Assembly (NCBI GenBank): GCA_022836615.1
Contig: MU405524.1
Location: forward strand, 1-11,741
Direction of reading: 5' to 3'
From: Annulohypoxylon bovei var. microspora
Lineage: Eukaryota > Ascomycota > Sordariomycetes > Xylariales > Hypoxylaceae
Length of the DNA stretch: 11,741 nucleotides
Within the stretch, counting starts at the first letter, position 1. The number at the start of each line of letters is the position of its first letter. A program made the position numbers and the translations under genes. The notes under the pieces are model-generated. The model made no database searches. It had not been told where the DNA came from and worked only from the letters and a program-made list of their open reading frames with translations. This document shows positions 7,499 through 11,741 of the stretch, in pieces.

Positions 7499-9338
7499 CT
7501 ATAGCCGAAGTACCTGGCACCGGCTACTGATGCCGTCGAATATGCAAGTATTTTCAATCGGAATGTACTGCTTCGTGATAATTTTGATAATTTCCTGAGC
7601 TACCATGCCACCAGTGAGTGCGGAAATGTTGTGAAGTTCACCACCGCCAGCTCGAGCTACCTCCTGAGCAGCTTGGAGTGCTCGCTCGTTCTCGGCTGCC
7701 TTTGGTACAGAACTGGTGATGGAGCTCATAATTTCATCAGCACTGTACGTAATTCTGTGACTGGTCGCCACGAGGGCGAGATAGATGAAGAGATTAGACA
7801 TCGGTAGCGTGAATGCACCGGCGGTCTCGACCTTCATAGCCTCGGCCGCCTCATCGTTAGCCACCTCGGTTTCTATTAAAAGGGGGTCAGTACTCTTTCA
7901 AGAGCAAACTATGACACAGATATGTGACTAACCAAAAACCTCATCGAGATCTGCCCTCGTTGGTGTTGCATTGATGAGCTTCACGAATCGTGCGTTCTTG
8001 CAGAAGAGGTCTACCTCAGCAAGATCAACGTCCTTGCCACCTGATATGACCCTGGCGGTTTCTAACACCTCATGCGCGTCTCTCCGAGCTTTTTCCTTGT
8101 ATATACTCTGCAATTTGACGTAGACACTTGACTGGGCCTTCATATCGGGCAAGGCCCCAGGCAGCGGGAGGCAACCATGCTTGCGGTAGAATGTCTCGAT
8201 AGCCTTTGCAATAATCCAGAAGGTAGACTGGAGTTCAATCTATCGATGTCAGTCTGGAATGTTCCTTGTACATACTACCTACAATATCATACCTTGTCTG
8301 AGACTTTATGATTAAAGAGTTCCTGTACTCCGGGTTCTAATTCGGGAGCCTTGATGTTCTTGTTGATGGCAACTGCAGCTTCTTGGAAATTCTCCTCCCC
8401 ACCCTCCGGGTTTGTGGTCCTTGCCTTACTAGATACGAACTTGCTAAAATCCTTCTTATCGTTGTAGCTAATAGGATTTTGGCCGTTGTGCGACCGTCTC
8501 CATTCCTCGAGATAATGGAGTAGTATGACGACATATGGTAAATGTCCATGTTCATGGTCATCTAAACCATCAATATTCTTCGTCATATCTCGCGAAAACT
8601 CAACAAGCTCGGGCCAAGGGTTCAATAGGCGAAGATCTGTTGTCTTGTCCACCTCGGGGTGGGTGTCAACAATGGGAAACATCTCCGGCAAGTTAATGCG
8701 AAAATATGAATAAAATCCAGCAGAGTGAATTCCCACTAGGGGAGTCTTGTGCTGACCAGCATAGGTTTCGAGAACCGAAAGAATTTCTTTCCTAATAGGA
8801 TGAGTGTACAAGATCAGGGTGAAAGTAGGTGAGGCCTCTAGAGCGTTATTTAGATCCAGAGTAACCTATTAAATCATGTTAACACTTCGTTTAATTGATC
8901 ACATCGAGGGTACCTTACGGACCTGTTCCTTTGGAAACCATTCCCCTTGAACCTCCGGGTTTAGCTCTTGGAGAAGCTTAGTACAACATTCCGACCGTAA
9001 CTTTCCCAGGCAGCTCTCGTCAAGGAAGAAGTTGACACCTAAGTCGGCCTCGTTCACTATAGCATCATCTGCTATAGTAAACTTCCCTATCCCTATCTTG
9101 ATGTATAAGCACAAGTCCGGTAATATAAGCCGACGATAACCCTACCTGGCAGGACGAGGTTCTTCAATGTTTCCACCCCCACAGTACCGGCACCAGAGTT
9201 CACAAGAAGGATGTTTGCTGACTCGAGGGCTGCTTGGCCGCTGGCAGCCCAAAGTCTGAGTTGCCTGTCATATTTCTTCTCCTTCTCGGTAGGCCCATGA
9301 AGAATAGGGGGCGTTTGGCTCATCACGATCTCGGTCAT
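7499..9338 (-). CDS. ula1: NEDD8-activating enzyme E1 regulatory subunit (Ula1/APP-BP1), 5 exons, 538 aa
   Basis: In the APP-BP1/Ula1 family this protein pairs with Uba3 to form the heterodimeric E1 that adenylates NEDD8/Rub1 and passes it to Ubc12 for cullin neddylation; the catalytic cysteine is on Uba3. My model is join(9338..9146, 9092..8923, 8865..8293, 8239..7933, 7872..7499). Seen: KYDRQLRLW at 22-30, whose R25 aligns with human Arg15; a ThiF-like Rossmann start with G49-x-G51-x2-G54; NLVLPGIGKFTI at 60-71; NNFF-like VNFFLD; a central helical part including FWIIAKAI and LPDMKAQS; and the C-terminal adenylation half with ALTGGMVAQEIIKIITKQ near 499-516, ending QVLRL. Length matches human NAE1 (534). 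The ATG at 9338 follows an in-frame TGA; a second ATG is codon 6. Orthology is near certain; no truncation or frameshift seen. Confidence 0.95.
7873..7932 (-). other. ula1 intron 4 (60 nt)
   Basis: Donor GTTAGT at 7932, branch TACTGAC, acceptor TTTAATAG ending at 7873. It joins DLDEVF to ETEVANDEAAEAM in frame; the split codon is G plus AA (Glu). Confidence 0.88.
8240..8292 (-). other. ula1 intron 3 (53 nt)
   Basis: Donor GTATGA at 8292, branch ACTGAC, acceptor GATAG ending at 8240. It joins HKVSDK to IELQSTFWIIAKAIETF, matching the conserved block in human NAE1 (PSFWILARALKEF). Confidence 0.9.
8866..8922 (-). other. ula1 intron 2 (57 nt, donor uncertain)
   Basis: Acceptor TTTAATAG ending at 8866, branch-like GTTAAC at 8883-8878. 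The donor is either GTCCGT at 8922 (chosen; keeps G5 and T6 of the donor consensus) or GTACCC at 8913. The second adds Val-Arg-Lys and keeps the frame. A better-looking GTAAGG at 8918 would break the frame. Confidence 0.7.
9093..9145 (-). other. ula1 intron 1 (53 nt)
   Basis: Donor GTAGGG at 9145 and acceptor GATAG ending at 9093. Splicing makes a Gly codon and yields the family-conserved LVLPGIGKFTI. An earlier AG (CATCAAG) would shift the frame, so the acceptor is fixed by conservation. No strong CTRAY branch site is visible. Confidence 0.9.
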
Positions 9339-9396
9339 CTTGACCGAGGTCCGGGAGGATCAGCCGATATGAGAACCGCCCGACAAAATGTTTCTA

Positions 9397-9401
9397 CCAA
9401 T
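9397..9401 (+). promoter_or_regulatory. CCAAT box in the ula1 promoter
   Basis: CCAAT (within CTACCAATAG) about 60 nt upstream of the ula1 start codon; the HAP/AnCF complex binds such sites in either orientation. It is close to the ATG, so it may fall near the transcription start. Confidence 0.35.
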
Positions 9402-9436
9402 AGACCGAAAGTCTGAGGAGTCGATAGTTGGGGATT

Positions 9437-9465
9437 GTTTTTTTTTCTATTCGCAACAAAAAAAC
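9437..9465. promoter_or_regulatory. Poly(dT)/poly(dA) pair in the ula1 promoter
   Basis: A T9 run (9438-9446) and an A7 run (9458-9464) flank 11 nt, giving inverted arms GTTTTTTT and AAAAAAAC. They sit about 100-125 nt upstream of the ula1 ATG, where fungal promoters often carry nucleosome-excluding dA:dT tracts. A hairpin is possible but need not be functional. Confidence 0.5.
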
Positions 9466-11640
9466 GAGATACGCTCATTTAACATGATAGGTGACTTCTC
9501 TTAAGTGACGACTTGATGAACTAAAAGCAAACGACGAGTCTGTGACACTTCGGAAGGAAGCGGGCGTGGCACAGGTAGTGGGGCTGCGCCGCAATATGTT
9601 TGAAATCGAGCCTATCAGCTGACAACAGATGGAAATGGCAGGCACCAGTCAGTTATGTGGAACTCTAGAAATTTCAAGGAAGGTTCCCAATTGATGATGT
9701 AAGACCCACAGTACCTAGGTACGTACCTTATGAACAAGCCACAGAACATAGGTACCTAATCCAAGAAAAGGGTAGCTCGATGAATCTAAGTACAATATGA
9801 GAAAGAAACAAGTATTATAAGTTGCTATGAGTATCTTACAATTTCATATTTCGTGTAAAATATTTTATATCTCATTCAATCAAAATTTTATGAAATCAAG
9901 GTAACCAGGTTAAAACGGGGTACCTACCTGACCTAGTAGTCATCATGATATGTCAGAGGAAAGACGTTATACTCCTTTAAAACTAATATGTCATAGCTGA
10001 TTTAGGTTCGTTATTCTCATCATCTTGAGGTATAATAATGCAGTATGAGTATAAGCGTACATTAATTAGAATATGATTTTACACAGCTCATGTTCAGGAT
10101 ATCGCATCACTCTGGTGATTTCAACCAAAATTAATATTCTAGGATGCCTAGGTACTCATAAAGCATAGTAACTTTATTATTTCAGAAGACTCTAGAGCCT
10201 ACTAGAAAGGAGTTTAGTTTGTAGTTACTCAAGTCGAAAACAAAGAGCAAGATACGACTAAAGCATGACAGTGTAATGTATGATGTTTTATTATGAGCAC
10301 TTGAGATATCTAGACAACGGGAAACTTTGTATTCAGACTAATAGTCTCCGCAGGCTGTTGTTGGCATGTTACTAGCATAGTGTTTCATACAAGCAAGTTA
10401 TATAAAGAGGACATGACACATAGTTTAAGACTACTATGAGTAATGGATTATGCTATGCCTTCTATACAATCACAAAGCAAGACATGTCACGCATTCAACT
10501 TTCCAATCATGATAATATGTACAGGGTATCATAGATTAACAAGTTCAACGTTTCCGCAGATCGTATCAAGAAACAAGCATTCGTGCAGTGCGAGACAGAT
10601 AACGGTAATATTAGCTCCCATATTCATTACCCAAGGTCTTGATCCTACTACAACCTAAAAAGGGAGAATTCTCATCAACGAAAACAACGTGATACAGTCA
10701 AGTATTACGAATGACAAAAGAATGAAATAGGAATAATAATACTTAACCTAATGTTCGGGGCACTTTGCATGTCAAACTGGAACGTTACATAAAAACCGCT
10801 GGAAACAGGTATATCAACGGTTACTACCAAGACACAGAATAAGGCTTTAACAAATGACCATGACAATTTCGCGGCCAATAATCTTTTAATAGGTAGATAA
10901 AACTGACAAGTGTGAAATCATCGGATGTGTGATATTTTATGTTGTCGGCCGTAAATACCTCCGGAGTGGTAGAAGTGAACAAAGGATTCATGAGGCCAAG
11001 GGATATTTCATCAAACTACGGCCGCCGCTGAGCGAGTGTCCTCGTGGCAAACTTTCATTCGGCCCCGAAAGATACCCAGCCTGTTTACTACTAATAATAG
11101 TTCGCCTGTTGCAAAATAGACCTTAGCGAACTCCGAGAAAAGAAAAAGTGAAGATCGATATCTGCAGTTCCTCTTAGCGGGAACCAGCTATTTATATCAC
11201 AATATAGCTTACATAAACCATTTCAGCTATAAGGCAAACGGCAATGACCGTCTCTTAAAGTTCATCTTCGATGCAGTTCATTTTAATACGAGGTTTAGCG
11301 GCGTAATCTAATCGCGCAAACACAATACAGATATATCGGGCAGGATTTGACACCGAGCCCGAGTGAAACGAGTGATACCTGCTAGAATAGATATAATTCT
11401 GAGGTTGGATGGAAAACACTCGATGCTGTTGTACCCAGTGGCGGCGCGTGACTGGTACGTATGCCGTGTGAGCTTGGCTCAAGTTTCGGCCACTATAGAA
11501 CCTGAACATCATGACGATGATTGTGGATCATTTTTATCTGGGGATGAAGTCTACTTTTGTATTGGTTTCCAAGCCGTTGATGACCGATGTTTGTCGCTTC
11601 CTACAAAGTGGATTATGCATGCTTTCGCGGATATAAGTGG
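9466..11640. other. AT-rich intergenic stretch, no supported gene
   Basis: About 2.2 kb, visibly richer in A+T from 9780 to 10930. Frames of 65-95 codons occur (10443-10658, 10929-11126, 11363-11650 on the plus strand); I recognise none, and the longest, 11363-11650, opens with GTG rather than ATG. In 9841-9960 I counted 13 TpA against 16 ApT, which does not suggest repeat-induced point mutation there. Palindromes of the TACCTAGGTA type are concentrated at 9711-10155. Confidence 0.6.
9711..10155. repeat. Cluster of TACCTAGGTA-type palindromes
   Basis: GTACCTAGGTAC (perfect 12-bp palindrome) at 9711-9722 followed by GTACC, TAGGTACCTA (perfect 10-bp palindrome) at 9749-9758, TACCTACCTGACCTAGTAG at 9921-9939, and GCCTAGGTAC at 10146-10155. 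A related GGTACCTAGG lies at 3073-3082. All are built from CCTA/TAGG blocks. Motifs of this wording are common in intergenic DNA of many filamentous ascomycetes; their role is not known to me. Confidence 0.65.
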
Positions 11641-11643
11641 TTC

Positions 11644-11652
11644 TATATAAAA
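11644..11652 (+). promoter_or_regulatory. TATA box ahead of the right-edge ATG
   Basis: TATATAAAA, 45 nt upstream of the ATG at 11697, followed by a pyrimidine-rich tract (about 11662-11680). TATA, then a CT tract, then a near ATG is a typical layout of a fungal core promoter. Confidence 0.4.
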
Positions 11653-11696
11653 TTTTTGGGGTCTTTTTTTTCTTTTACCCGGTACGGCCCTCCACA

Positions 11697-11741
11697 ATGT
11701 CCGGGAAAACGCGACCTCCGCAAGCTCCGGGGCGTTTTTGC
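11697..11741 (+). CDS. Possible 5' end of a gene cut by the window edge
   Basis: The ATG at 11697 has a favourable context (CCACAATGT) and opens 15 codons (MSGKTRPPQAPGRFC) with no stop before the window ends. G+C rises sharply here compared with the AT-rich DNA to the left, as expected at a coding start, and a TATA box and pyrimidine tract precede it. Fifteen codons are too few to name a product or to exclude chance. Confidence 0.3.
   Translation, partial: MSGKTRPPQAPGRFC

Noticed and set aside
8287..8811. Separate small genes at 7499-7864, 7928-8152, 8287-8811 and 8899-9114
   Set aside because: They are consecutive exons of ula1, joined in frame by introns with proper ends and matching one continuous family alignment.
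9841..9960. RIP (repeat-induced point mutation) as the cause of the AT-rich stretch
   Set aside because: TpA (13) does not exceed ApT (16) in this sample, whereas RIP raises TpA; a full index over the region would settle it.

Overview
The window is nuclear DNA from a filamentous ascomycete (Pezizomycotina). The evidence is two minus-strand genes with short introns (47-61 nt), mostly with GTRNGN-type donors and CTAAC/CTGAC branch sites, a fungus-specific Zn(II)2Cys6 transcription factor, and an APP-BP1/Ula1-type protein whose wording is that of filamentous fungi. Species and genus cannot be fixed from the sequence.

Layout. 1-200: very AT-rich DNA (10 G/C in 61-120) with six spaced copies of AATGATTATT, lying just past the 3' end of the first gene. 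205-2673 (minus): a three-exon gene for a 786-residue Zn2Cys6 transcription factor with a fungal_trans domain. The correct model needs two introns, one of which interrupts the zinc cluster; without it the gene appears to start at a GTG with a broken zinc finger. 2674-7498: 4.8 kb with no recognisable gene. It holds a TATA box, paired CreA-like sites, a long poly(T), a triplet of GATA sites and one ATG-less open frame of doubtful meaning. 7499-9338 (minus): a five-exon gene for the regulatory subunit of the NEDD8-activating enzyme E1 (Ula1/APP-BP1), 538 residues, complete. 9339-11640: the ula1 promoter (CCAAT, poly dT/dA), then about 2 kb of AT-rich DNA with a cluster of TACCTAGGTA-type palindromes and no supported gene. 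11644-11741: a TATA box, a pyrimidine tract and an ATG that may begin a plus-strand gene cut by the window edge.

The two firm genes have unrelated jobs: pathway-specific transcription control, and cullin neddylation upstream of SCF ubiquitin ligases. Both read leftward and are separated by almost 5 kb, so there is no sign of a cluster or shared operon-like control. I found no convincing novel system. The points most worth checking are the zinc-cluster intron, the abrupt G+C jump inside the transcription-factor gene, the AATGATTATT array at its 3' end, and what fills the two large gene-poor stretches.
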